Of a stretch of DNA of 64,000 nucleotides, positions 28,801 through 35,556 are shown piece by piece; positions within the stretch are counted from its first letter, which is position 1, and the number at the start of each line of letters is the position of its first letter. The translations under genes were made by a program, and so were the position numbers. Location: the NCBI RefSeq assembly GCF_009766105.1, contig NZ_LMUH01000022.1, positions 3,725 to 67,724 of the forward strand, written 5' to 3'. Under the pieces are notes generated by a model. That model was given only the letters and a program-made list of their open reading frames with translations, made no database searches and was not told the origin of the DNA. The stretch comes from Granulicella sp. S156 (lineage in GTDB: Bacteria > Acidobacteriota > Terriglobia > Terriglobales > Acidobacteriaceae).

Positions 28801-29078
28801 ACCTCGCGCACTGCTGTGGTGTCTGTGTTCAGAATGCTGACGCTGACGTTCGGAAGTGCGGCTCCCGTGTGGTCAGTCACCGTTCCTGTAATGCTGGCCA
28901 AGTTTGTTTGACCAAATACCTGCCTCTGGGGAACCGACACGAGAATGACAAGGAGCAAGATAGGTAAGGCGAAGCCGGCAAGCGCCGCCTTCCTTTGTAC
29001 TTGCCCCGGTGTGTGTGTTGTTGTATTTTTCCGGGTGAACAGGGATTGCAAGATTCGATTGATCAGTATGAAGCTCAT
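25809..29078 (-). CDS. Oar-type TonB-dependent receptor
   Basis: Outer-membrane receptor, 1089 residues. A longer-than-usual N-terminal leader with one hydrophobic helix (GFALPILLLVILVSV) precedes the carboxypeptidase-regulatory-like domain (about 58-140: ASITGTVTDHTGAALPNVSVSI...), the plug (QLTQLPNSGRSILSVATLGP, FLQDGIDNTN, VNVITKSGSKKFHG) and the barrel ending FGLRYSF. ATG 29078 is chosen because GAGGAGG stands at ideal spacing; the frame is open to 29132. It is followed by the arabinofuranosidase gene and preceded by the second regulator gene on the same strand, plus the composite cis element at 29156. It likely imports the arabinosyl oligosaccharide handled by that enzyme. Confidence 0.92.
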   Translation of the reverse strand: MSFILINRILQSLFTRKNTTTHTPGQVQRKAALAGFALPILLLVILVSVPQRQVFGQTNLASITGTVTDHTGAALPNVSVSILNTDTTAVREVTTDASGFYTAPSLNAGSYRITATAAGFNKEVVSATLTLGGLNLDVHMKVGNVSEEITVTGSSGSVALQTDSHELSTSVDSAQLTQLPNSGRSILSVATLGPASQNGVDASNSAGDQSFFGQTSNAVILAGLGPNQTQFLQDGIDNTNLLTQTANILASVEAVNEVSTLYSNAPATFRQPAIVNVITKSGSKKFHGTAYDFLQNDAANAKNWYATSKAPLRYNLFGGNLGGPVFRNKIFGFFDYSGLRSHSSGLSQNRVPTAAERQGDFSADPVIYDPSTYNATTGTSTPFQNNTLPAISPFAQLWLQNYPLPNMPLNANNVNYQVNLPSISNYDEYLGRVDWNVSEKNQIFGTVARFSSSGGGTSIVPGFFGISVPLTGTNASITDTYIVNDHTVNALKIGYNRSNLFRTQQGTGAKNYATYYGLKNLDPLLEQSTPPAISVSNYTSLGDPYSPQGAIQNRYQFADQVTWKAGNHTLSFGGEFIRVQFDGDWVVTNNGNYSFDGSATSQYIGGQRSSSDQGNALADLELGFPVSGSGLTGTSAGAFREFDVSGFLQDDWRVTPRLTLNMGLRYDYVNPPTDKNGHGAIYVLPTNSNRPGSWNANYGDWGPRVGFSYKAANNLAIRGGYGIYYAPILYNNLQFMLLYSPNVVSQSYSLNIQSPQNIQNLFQANPSSVPGQGGYSITPTLKDTSTQEWNLNIEQTLGSNTLLTVEYLGNVTRHQSARADLNQPNALSAGNTSGKLDVRPYPSAGPIDGQLNAFSANYNALGVKLDRSLSKDLQVLISYTWQKALDNVDGDNNDIQSIYNPRLTYGPASFNRGQDLNISPIYFLPFGPGKRFANSNNIFNRELIGGWELSGLQYFASGQPISVTANNNADTSPYHAVYANLTCNPMQGFQRTRFNIFNPACFAQPAAGQYGTTRAVGSQPRIFSTNLSVLKNFAVTEHHQLQFRAEAYNLFNHPLFSTGGGGVTSPTLGVATSQSNSPRSMQFGLRYSF

Positions 29079-29155
29079 ATTTTCCTCCTCAAGAGGACTG
29101 CCAACTTCAAACTCGTGAGTTGTAAGTCTCAAGAGTGGTATGGTTTGGCCTGATC

Positions 29156-29205
29156 GACTGTCAACGGTCAGCGGGTGCAGTGTAGGTGCGGTGCAGGTGC
29201 GGTGC
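29156..29205. promoter_or_regulatory. composite cis element, left copy, with GGTGC repeats
   Basis: GACTGTCAAC (29156-29165), an 8-base spacer, then GGTGCAGTG-T-AGGTGC-G-GT (29174-29192). The same layout occurs inverted at 30954-30990. GGTGCGGTGC is also directly repeated at 29185-29194 and 29196-29205. The minus strand reads TTGACA within the first block, a possible -35 for the TonB receptor, whose start is 78 bp further. The remaining bases of 29079-29499 show no gene. Confidence 0.5.
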
Positions 29206-29499
29206 GAGACGGGTCACAATGGCGGAAGGTCCTAAACCGCATGCCTTCAACAACTGGCGTAGGAGGTGGCGAGATCACGTGCTGTGGGCGCGACAGTATT
29301 GGGTTGACTGCAATTGGAGAGCATGGACCCGCAGGTCCTTCGACGGTGCCGTGCACGCGTTCTTAAAGGAGGGAGTTCAGCACTCCGGAGCCGCCCACGG
29401 CAGGGCGTTCGCTATGTTGCAAGAGAGAGCGTCACTCGCGACAGTCATGCATGTCCAGCAGAGGTTGCGCTATCCCCTGACGAGGGTCGCGGAGATCTG

Positions 29500-30867
29500 C
29501 TACCAGACCTTGCTTGCAATGATCTCTACTGAGGTGGGCGCGCAGTTCACCAGGGACGTGTGGAGAACGAGTTCGATGTTCTTGTTCGTGAGGGATCCAC
29601 GGGAAATACCTGACAACGCTCGCATCTGTACCGGATCAGTGACAAAGTCGGCCGCAGCGTGCGTCCCGCAAGTGGAAAGGCCGACGATACCCAATACCGG
29701 CGCTCCGTTTTTCGAGTTCAGGATTCGGAAAACGAGAGCATAATCCTCCATCATCCGGGGTGTCATCTCCGCTTTGAGAGGATTAAACCACCGCCGGTGC
29801 GTCCCCTCACGCTCGCGAATCCCGAAGCCGCGATCCAGATAAAATGGGAGATTTTCGTTGATCACCCGTGTCCAATAGTTGTCAAAGGAACCAACAAGGA
29901 TGAGAGGGGATCCCTTCAAATCCATGAAGGGAAGGTTAGCTCCGGTACGCATAACGGGAGTTTGGTTATACCCCCGTAGAAAAGCAGCCAATCGGATATC
30001 CGCATATACGGAGCCCGTAAGCATTCCTTCCCCCCATGAGAAGACACGATCGGGTCCAATCCGCGGTGCATCCACCGACGGTGGTTCGGGTACCCGTACC
30101 GGCGAAGTTCGATCTTCCGGAGAGGTCGCTTCATCGAGAGGAGTTTCCTCTTCAAAGACCGGCATTGTCCCGGTGTAGACATATACAGGCTGCTTACTTT
30201 TCACGATCGGTGCCCATAGTAGATCGAGCTCGCTGGGCGCGGTCCTTCGGAAGAGCCACCACGCTCCAATGAGAATGAGAACGGCGGCCGCTACGACGGC
30301 TACAATTTTGAATTTGCGCGCCGTCTCGGACGACCACGGGAAAACGATTGCCACGCTAGTGCGCCGGACCATGTTCGGCGGCACGACGGGATTGCCGGGG
30401 AACCTCTCTACTCCCTCAATCGAAAGTGATGGCACTTTTGTCCCATTGCGAACGCCTTCCGTGCGCGGCTTCTCTGCGTCCGGACGAAATACAAAAGAAG
30501 GACGGTAGGCACCCGTGGGAATCACAATCTGGACTGCAGCGTGCTCCCCATCATTACCCTCGTAATACTGCGCGAGCCGCTTCCTAAGCAGTCCCATCCG
30601 GGACCGAACAATCGGATCATTCGTCGTGTCGTAGTCGGGACGTCGCCCAAAGACGTTCATCCCGATCATCCGCTCCTTGAGAGCATCGTCGTCCCCCTTC
30701 AAGGCCTCGCAGACGACATATTGCAGCAAATTCTGAAACTGGGGACTGTCTTTGAACCGGGGGCTGCGGAGAATATCGGCCAGCGCCTCTGCAATCCGCC
30801 TGGAGGAGTCTTGTTCTTCTACCTGCGACTGTTCGCCTGTGGTGTCGACTTCGTCTGCGGCAAGCAT
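29500..30867 (-). CDS. membrane-anchored one-component regulator-like protein (copy 2 of 3)
   Basis: 455 residues from ATG 30867, chosen for GAGGTGAT upstream; the frame is open to 31113 but that part is not protein-like. The N-terminal module has FQNLLQYVVCEALKG..DALKERMIGMNVFGRRPDYDT, DPIVRSRMGLLRKRLAQYYEG and IPTGAYRPSF, aligned with the other two copies. One membrane helix (FKIVAVVAAAVLILIGAWWLF) follows a basic linker. The C-terminal domain (DYALVFRILNSKNG..VLGIVGLSTCGTHAAADFVTD...ELVLHTSLV...IIASKVW) matches the corresponding part of the 20.7-kb copy, so the presumed sensor domain is conserved too. It precedes the TonB receptor on the same strand and is flanked by inverted copies of one cis element, which it may bind. 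Confidence 0.75.
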   Translation of the reverse strand: MLAADEVDTTGEQSQVEEQDSSRRIAEALADILRSPRFKDSPQFQNLLQYVVCEALKGDDDALKERMIGMNVFGRRPDYDTTNDPIVRSRMGLLRKRLAQYYEGNDGEHAAVQIVIPTGAYRPSFVFRPDAEKPRTEGVRNGTKVPSLSIEGVERFPGNPVVPPNMVRRTSVAIVFPWSSETARKFKIVAVVAAAVLILIGAWWLFRRTAPSELDLLWAPIVKSKQPVYVYTGTMPVFEEETPLDEATSPEDRTSPVRVPEPPSVDAPRIGPDRVFSWGEGMLTGSVYADIRLAAFLRGYNQTPVMRTGANLPFMDLKGSPLILVGSFDNYWTRVINENLPFYLDRGFGIREREGTHRRWFNPLKAEMTPRMMEDYALVFRILNSKNGAPVLGIVGLSTCGTHAAADFVTDPVQMRALSGISRGSLTNKNIELVLHTSLVNCAPTSVEIIASKVW

Positions 30868-30953
30868 CGCATCACCTCGAATCCCGGCCCTCATCACCAA
30901 GCTCGTCAATGGTAAAGAAACGTAAAGCTTTACCAGAGGAGCAATCATACAAT

Positions 30954-30990
30954 ACTGCACCTGCACTGCACCGGTAGTAGGTTGACAGTC
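30954..30990. promoter_or_regulatory. composite cis element, right (inverted) copy
   Basis: The reverse complement reads GACTGTCAAC, an 8-base spacer with different sequence, then GGTGCAGTG-C-AGGTGC-A-GT. This is the same order and spacing as at 29156-29192, with 27 of 29 matches outside the spacer. It lies 87-123 bp upstream of the regulator start, so regulator autocontrol is plausible. Confidence 0.5.
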
Positions 30991-31069
30991 CAGAGGCAGC
31001 CGTTTAGAGATGGAGTTCGACACAGCAATCGTGGCCCTCATCATCAACCTTGCGGGCCAGTTGACGATT

Positions 31070-31180
31070 TTAGGAGAACCATTGACCTGGAATTGCATCC
31101 TGGAAGCGGCCACTCATCATCCAGATCCCGGCAAAGATGAGACCGCCGAGACAGATGACTGCGCCCGCATACATAGCGAA
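31070..31180 (-). pseudogene. C-terminal fragment of an unidentified membrane protein
   Basis: The minus strand reads one hydrophobic helix (YAGAVICLGGLIFAGIWMM) and a polar tail SGRFQDAIPGQWFS before a TAA at 31070. The frame stays open upstream but then lies antisense to the recombinase fragment. It looks like the preserved tail of a membrane protein; family unknown. Confidence 0.3.
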
Positions 31181-31308
31181 GGTTTTTTGGATACCTCCAA
31201 CTACCGCAGCAGAGTATTGAAGCCCCTCGCGGAGTCATTGGAGATTCCGAAGCTGAACTTCCAGGTGATCCGGCGGACCATCGCCACACGAGCACAGAAT
31301 CTGGGGCT
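31181..31308 (+). pseudogene. tyrosine recombinase (phage-type integrase) fragment
   Basis: About 42 codons read GFLDTSNYRSRVLKPLAESL then EIPKLNFQVIRRTIATRAQ. This corresponds to the stretch ahead of and including the second catalytic arginine (the R-x-x-A/T-x-x-A helix) in tyrosine recombinases. Upstream and downstream sequence in the same frame is not integrase-like, so only a piece survives. It is probably the relic of the enzyme that integrated at a tRNA gene such as the tRNA-Asp fragment 9 kb away. Confidence 0.6.
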
Positions 31309-32170
31309 ATGCGCGGATTCAACACGATCCCGGTTGTCGGCACCCGGAAAGGGTGTGTGTAGTACTGACCAAATCCGTCTCCGGCCACCCTTTTTCAATC
31401 ACTTAGCCTAAATACCCTGAAATTTTGCACCCGTTCTCTACCCGCGATTGGGTTTTTAGTGGGGTAGTCTCGCTGCGTGGAAAAATGTGCTTCGAGCCTG
31501 CCTTCCGGCCCACCGATACGTGCATTCGCCACAGACTCCAATCTCCAATCCAATTCAAGTATTGAATTATGTTTTTATAAGTAAATTTGCTTATCGAGGG
31601 CAACGAAAGAGACGAAACCATCCTGGGAGGGGTCGTTGAAATCGTGCAGAGCTTTCTTTGTTTCCCAACTTGGTGGTGGAGTGGCGAGTGAGTGGCTTTG
31701 GATACAGCTTGCTCTCCATTCAGCGATTGCAGTTCTTCGCTGAGCTCTGCATCCTAACCGCAAACTGTGTGCCACGCCCAGCGGTCACATCTTGGGACAG
31801 AGGAAGCGTTGTCTTCTGCCGCAACTTCTGCATAGCCTCTCCAACCGCTCCCCCCAGGCCAGGCATTGTGAAAACTTGTCACACCGGCGACAGTCTGTAG
31901 CGTAAGCGCGAAACCTCCCGCGCTCGCGGTCAAACTGGCAGGCTCAGACATAGGGTTGTTGACGAAAACAGCGCTGACCCACAGCACTTGATCGAATCCT
32001 GCGAAAGGGAAAATGTGATCGCTGCCTATAAAGCAAGTCTCGTCCAAAAACCAATCTTCATTCGAACCGATTCTTTTATCGGTCCTTATTCGTTTGATTG
32101 ATAGACCTCTTCACTGATTGAAGGAGATTTTCCGGTTGAACCCTATCCTCGCTTCACAACGGATCGTCTG
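31309..32170. other. degenerate stretch without a recognisable gene
   Basis: Short minus-strand readings such as 31575-31650 (ending FVSFVALDKQIYL) and about 31850-32047 (with a SDHIFPFAGFDQVLWVSAVF stretch) look like pieces of proteins but lack starts, neighbours or a family I can name. The stretch separates the integrase relic from the phospholipase gene end and is probably decayed mobile or transferred DNA. Confidence 0.4.
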
Positions 32171-34327
32171 CTACAAACACATCTGGCCGATCGCAGGATC
32201 AGTCATGCTGGCCTTGTGAGTTTCCAAGTGGCCAGCATAGCGGTATAAGAAAGTGTCAGCATCTGTAAGCGTCACATTCAAGTCGTACCAATGGTCACTG
32301 GCTGATAGTGTCCACGTAGCCTTCTTGATATCGCCTGGTTGTAGCACATAGCCACGTCTACGCAATTGCCCAGGATCGAGTGAGTAGACTTCGGACTGTC
32401 CAACATAGAGAGTGCGTGATGCGGTGCCATGATTCTCCAGGGTAAGGACGATTTTGCCGCGAGCCACATCGTAGCTGGAGTCGATTTTGAGTTCTCCCGC
32501 ACGTGCCACGGGATCGCTATGGAAATGACGATAAAAGCCATTCGGTCCATGCACCGCCAGGTTGTAACCACCGGTGATAGATACATCGTGCCAGGGTGAT
32601 GCGACATACCGTTTTCCGGCTTCAATCGTGAAGCGCCATGCTCCTTGTTTGTCAGTGTGGTCATAGACCTGAAACACCGCTCCAATCTTTCCCGTATTGA
32701 CGAATTCAATCAAGAAGCGGCCAGATGCATCTTCATATCCATTGGCGTGAAGTTCGTAAGGTAGTGGCCGGGCATGGCGCTGCCGGTCGTCCTGTGTGGT
32801 TAGTTCCTGCACCCGAGGAATGGATAGATCAACGCCGTTTGCAGAGCGCGTAACGCGTGCAAGATAACCAGCTGTGTCGGGTAAGGTGAGGCTCGCCCAG
32901 TCGCGGTTAGGATCCTTGAAATCGAAGGCAGATGTAAGATCTCCACTGATGGCGCGTCGCCAGTCACTGATGTTCTCATCCTTCACGCCAAACCGCGCTT
33001 CCAGAAAACGCAGAGTGGAGACGTGGTCAAAGACCTCAGAACAGACCCAGCCACCCCGGCTCCACGGAGAAACGACAATAGCCGGCACACGAATGCCCAG
33101 GCCAATCGGATGTTTCCCTGGGTTTTCGACGTTGCTCGACTCGTAGGTCTTGATCTCTCCAGCGATAGAGACCGTGCTGTAGCCGTCGCGTGCTTCCATT
33201 GGCGGCAGTGGTGGGGGCATGTGGTCGAACATTCCACCATTCTCGTCATAGTTCATGATGAGTACGGTCTTGGCAAACATCTCGGGATGATCCACCAGCG
33301 CCTCGATGAGTTTCGCTGTAATGTTCTCGCCGTTGGGAGGCACATACGCTGGATGCTCCGATAACTGTGAGGCTGGAACGATCCATGACACTTGCGGCAG
33401 AGTTCCGGCTGCCAAATCCTTGCGAAAAGCCTGTACTAGTTGATCGCCATCAGAACGTTTACGGTTGGCCGGGTTGGAATCGTATTCAGAGACCCAGGAG
33501 CGGCCATTGCGATACAGCGGCGAGTTTTTATCCTTGATATTCCGAAAGTTCTTGAACTGGGCAAGCAGATTGTCCTGGAAGTTGTCATATTCCTGGTACA
33601 CCTTCCAACTGATACCTGCTGCTTCAAGACGTTCTGCATAGGTCATCCAGGTAAACGCATTGAACGGCATATCCGTTTCCATGTCCGAGGTAGGAGTTTC
33701 GTCATTGCCGGCATTGCTCATATCCGGATCGCCTCCCACTTTGCCTCCACCGTTGCATCCGCTAAAAAGGTGTAGGCGATTGGGATTCGTCTGGGTCAAG
33801 GTGGAGCCGAAATAGTGATCGCAGATGGTGAAGGCGCTGGCTAACGCATAGTAGTAAGGCAGATCGTTCGCGTTGTAGTGCATCATGCGTTTGTGTAACT
33901 CGCGAGTATGTCCCCAGCGATCATGGCGGCCATTATTGAGTATGGTTAGGTTGTCCTGATGGCTCATCCCGGAACCGCCCACGGAGAAAGAGCGTGTGGT
34001 GGCAGAGTCGCCATGGTACGGCATGACATAGCCATCGGCGTGCTCCTGACTCGGCTGCTTCCATACCGAATGCCCACCTGGCAAGCGAATGGCGCGAGGA
34101 TCGCCAAAGCCACGTACGCCATTAAGAGCGCCAAAGTAGTGGTCGAAAGAGCGGTTCTCCTGCATATAGATGATGACGTGCTCAACATCCATAATGCTGC
34201 CCGTTGCATTGTTTGCCGGAAGTGCCATTGCTTTGCGAATGGATGCCGGAATCAGTGACAGCGCTGCCGTGCTGCCAGCCCCGAGTAGCGACATGCGTAG
34301 AAAGTCCCGGCGTTCTTTAGAAACCAT
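32171..34327 (-). CDS. Tat-exported phosphocholine-type phospholipase C
   Basis: Secreted phosphoesterase of the non-haemolytic PlcN / acid phosphatase AcpA superfamily, which splits phospholipid head groups. The 718-residue product begins with a twin-arginine signal (ERRDFLRMSLLGAGSTAAL). The metal-site motif VIIYMQENRSFDHYFGALNGVRGFGDPR follows, then HYFGSTLTQTNPNRL, MNYDENGGMFDHMPPP and RVPAIVVSPWSRGG, all typical for the superfamily. Two C-terminal repeats (about 500-590 and 600-690) correspond to the paired DUF756 domains of bacterial phospholipases C. ATG 34327 is chosen over 34333 because GGAG stands six bases upstream. It follows the metallophosphoesterase by 131 bp and likely releases phosphate esters for the cluster. 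Confidence 0.9.
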   Translation of the reverse strand: MVSKERRDFLRMSLLGAGSTAALSLIPASIRKAMALPANNATGSIMDVEHVIIYMQENRSFDHYFGALNGVRGFGDPRAIRLPGGHSVWKQPSQEHADGYVMPYHGDSATTRSFSVGGSGMSHQDNLTILNNGRHDRWGHTRELHKRMMHYNANDLPYYYALASAFTICDHYFGSTLTQTNPNRLHLFSGCNGGGKVGGDPDMSNAGNDETPTSDMETDMPFNAFTWMTYAERLEAAGISWKVYQEYDNFQDNLLAQFKNFRNIKDKNSPLYRNGRSWVSEYDSNPANRKRSDGDQLVQAFRKDLAAGTLPQVSWIVPASQLSEHPAYVPPNGENITAKLIEALVDHPEMFAKTVLIMNYDENGGMFDHMPPPLPPMEARDGYSTVSIAGEIKTYESSNVENPGKHPIGLGIRVPAIVVSPWSRGGWVCSEVFDHVSTLRFLEARFGVKDENISDWRRAISGDLTSAFDFKDPNRDWASLTLPDTAGYLARVTRSANGVDLSIPRVQELTTQDDRQRHARPLPYELHANGYEDASGRFLIEFVNTGKIGAVFQVYDHTDKQGAWRFTIEAGKRYVASPWHDVSITGGYNLAVHGPNGFYRHFHSDPVARAGELKIDSSYDVARGKIVLTLENHGTASRTLYVGQSEVYSLDPGQLRRRGYVLQPGDIKKATWTLSASDHWYDLNVTLTDADTFLYRYAGHLETHKASMTDPAIGQMCL

Positions 34328-34458
34328 GATCATCTCCTATGGCGTTGTTCCTTTGCAGCATGAAGTTATGAGCGGCGAACATTGATCGCAAAATGAACCA
34401 AATCGAGCTTTAGTCTCATAATCATGCGCATTGGATTGTGGCTGCGGTTTTACCGTAA

Positions 34459-35475
34459 TCAAACTTCGAAGGGCTTCTTTGTGAGAGCGAGTTTGCGGTT
34501 AGAGATCATCGGGACTACGGGATAGCCCTGTTCATACATCGGCATCCCTAATTCTGCTGGCGATGGACCCACAAAGACCGACTTCTTGCCTCGCAACATA
34601 AAGGTTCCATCCTGAGAAATATTCACCATCGCCCATAACGGATCTCTATAAGGGACGGTTTCCTTAATAATGGGGTGCGATTTGTCGACTGCTTCGCTAT
34701 AGCGGATATGCTGATACTTCTCACCCAAATACTGGTAAGACATGCTGTTGATCTGCACATAGTGAATGCCATTGATGACGTTGTGATAGTCCTGATGGTG
34801 ATGGCCTGAAAAAACAACCTGCACCTTTCGAAAACCGGCTTTCTCGTTGGCGCGCTCCAGTACTAACCGGCTTTGCGTTCCGTTTTCAATGCCGCCCATG
34901 TCGTTGTCCAAACCTTGATGACAAAAAACGATCACGGGAAACATTGTCTTTTCCAGGTCCGCATCCAACCAACGCAATTGTTCCTCACTGATGTACCGGG
35001 CATAACCGGGAGCACGGTCAGGAGATGGGTTCTTCTCATTACCATCCAGAATCACGAAATGGTATCCCTTCCTATCGAAGGAATAGTATTTGCCGGCAGC
35101 CTTCCAGAAGGACACCACCTGGTCGCGAGTAAAGCCACCATCGGTATCGTGATTCCCAATGACGTGATAGCGTGGCCCCGGGAAACGATTCCAGATATCC
35201 AGGACCACCTGATTCCTTTCATGAGGGATACAAAGATCTCCAAGCTGAATAATGAGATCCGGACGTTGTACAGTCATGGCTTCAATGAAAGCCGTCAATC
35301 GTTCCGGACCGTCGTGCATGATGTCCTGGTGCAGATCGGCACAGATTCCGATTCGTATGGATGGATATTTCTCCGATGCTGCCGATGCAGGCAGTGTACC
35401 GAGACCCGCGACGCCGAGTGTCGTGGCCACGGAGTTTCTGAGGAAGCCGCGTCTGCTCAAACTTTGGTCGTTCAT
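34459..35475 (-). CDS. Tat-exported calcineurin-like metallophosphoesterase
   Basis: Periplasmic two-metal phosphoesterase, 338 residues. A twin-arginine signal opens it (SLSRRGFLRNSVATTLGVAGLG). The five metal motifs are in order: ICADLHQD, QLGDLC, VIGNHDT, VFCHQG and SGHHHQD. The C-terminal ~90 residues are an accessory beta domain with no assignment. AAAGGAA precedes ATG 35475. It lies between a TonB receptor and a phospholipase C gene on one strand. Together they fit stepwise release of phosphate from phospholipids: phospholipase C frees the head group ester, and this enzyme hydrolyses phosphodiester or monoester products. The precise substrate is inferred. A long hairpin directly precedes its ribosome-binding site. 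Confidence 0.88.
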   Translation of the reverse strand: MNDQSLSRRGFLRNSVATTLGVAGLGTLPASAASEKYPSIRIGICADLHQDIMHDGPERLTAFIEAMTVQRPDLIIQLGDLCIPHERNQVVLDIWNRFPGPRYHVIGNHDTDGGFTRDQVVSFWKAAGKYYSFDRKGYHFVILDGNEKNPSPDRAPGYARYISEEQLRWLDADLEKTMFPVIVFCHQGLDNDMGGIENGTQSRLVLERANEKAGFRKVQVVFSGHHHQDYHNVINGIHYVQINSMSYQYLGEKYQHIRYSEAVDKSHPIIKETVPYRDPLWAMVNISQDGTFMLRGKKSVFVGPSPAELGMPMYEQGYPVVPMISNRKLALTKKPFEV

Positions 35476-35489
35476 ATTATTCCTTTCGA

Positions 35490-35536
35490 CCTAAGAGTGG
35501 AATTCTCCGAGAGGGTTGGAGAATCCCACTCTTAGG
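35490..35536 (-). promoter_or_regulatory. 19-bp intercistronic hairpin before the metallophosphoesterase
   Basis: Arms at 35490-35508 and 35518-35536 pair over 19 positions around a 9-base loop. The single non-Watson-Crick position is G-U in minus-strand RNA but A-C in plus-strand RNA, so the structure fits the minus transcript. No U-run follows; the next bases are the ribosome-binding region of the metallophosphoesterase. It may stabilise or divide the receptor and esterase mRNAs, or act as an attenuating structure. Confidence 0.6.
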
Positions 35537-35556
35537 CGGTTCTCTTTTGCTGCTTC

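Noticed and set aside
29500..31113. Long start (31113) for the second regulator
   Set aside because: The first ~80 codons are not similar to the paralogues, overlap the cis element and membrane-tail fragment, and ATG 30867 has a good ribosome-binding site.
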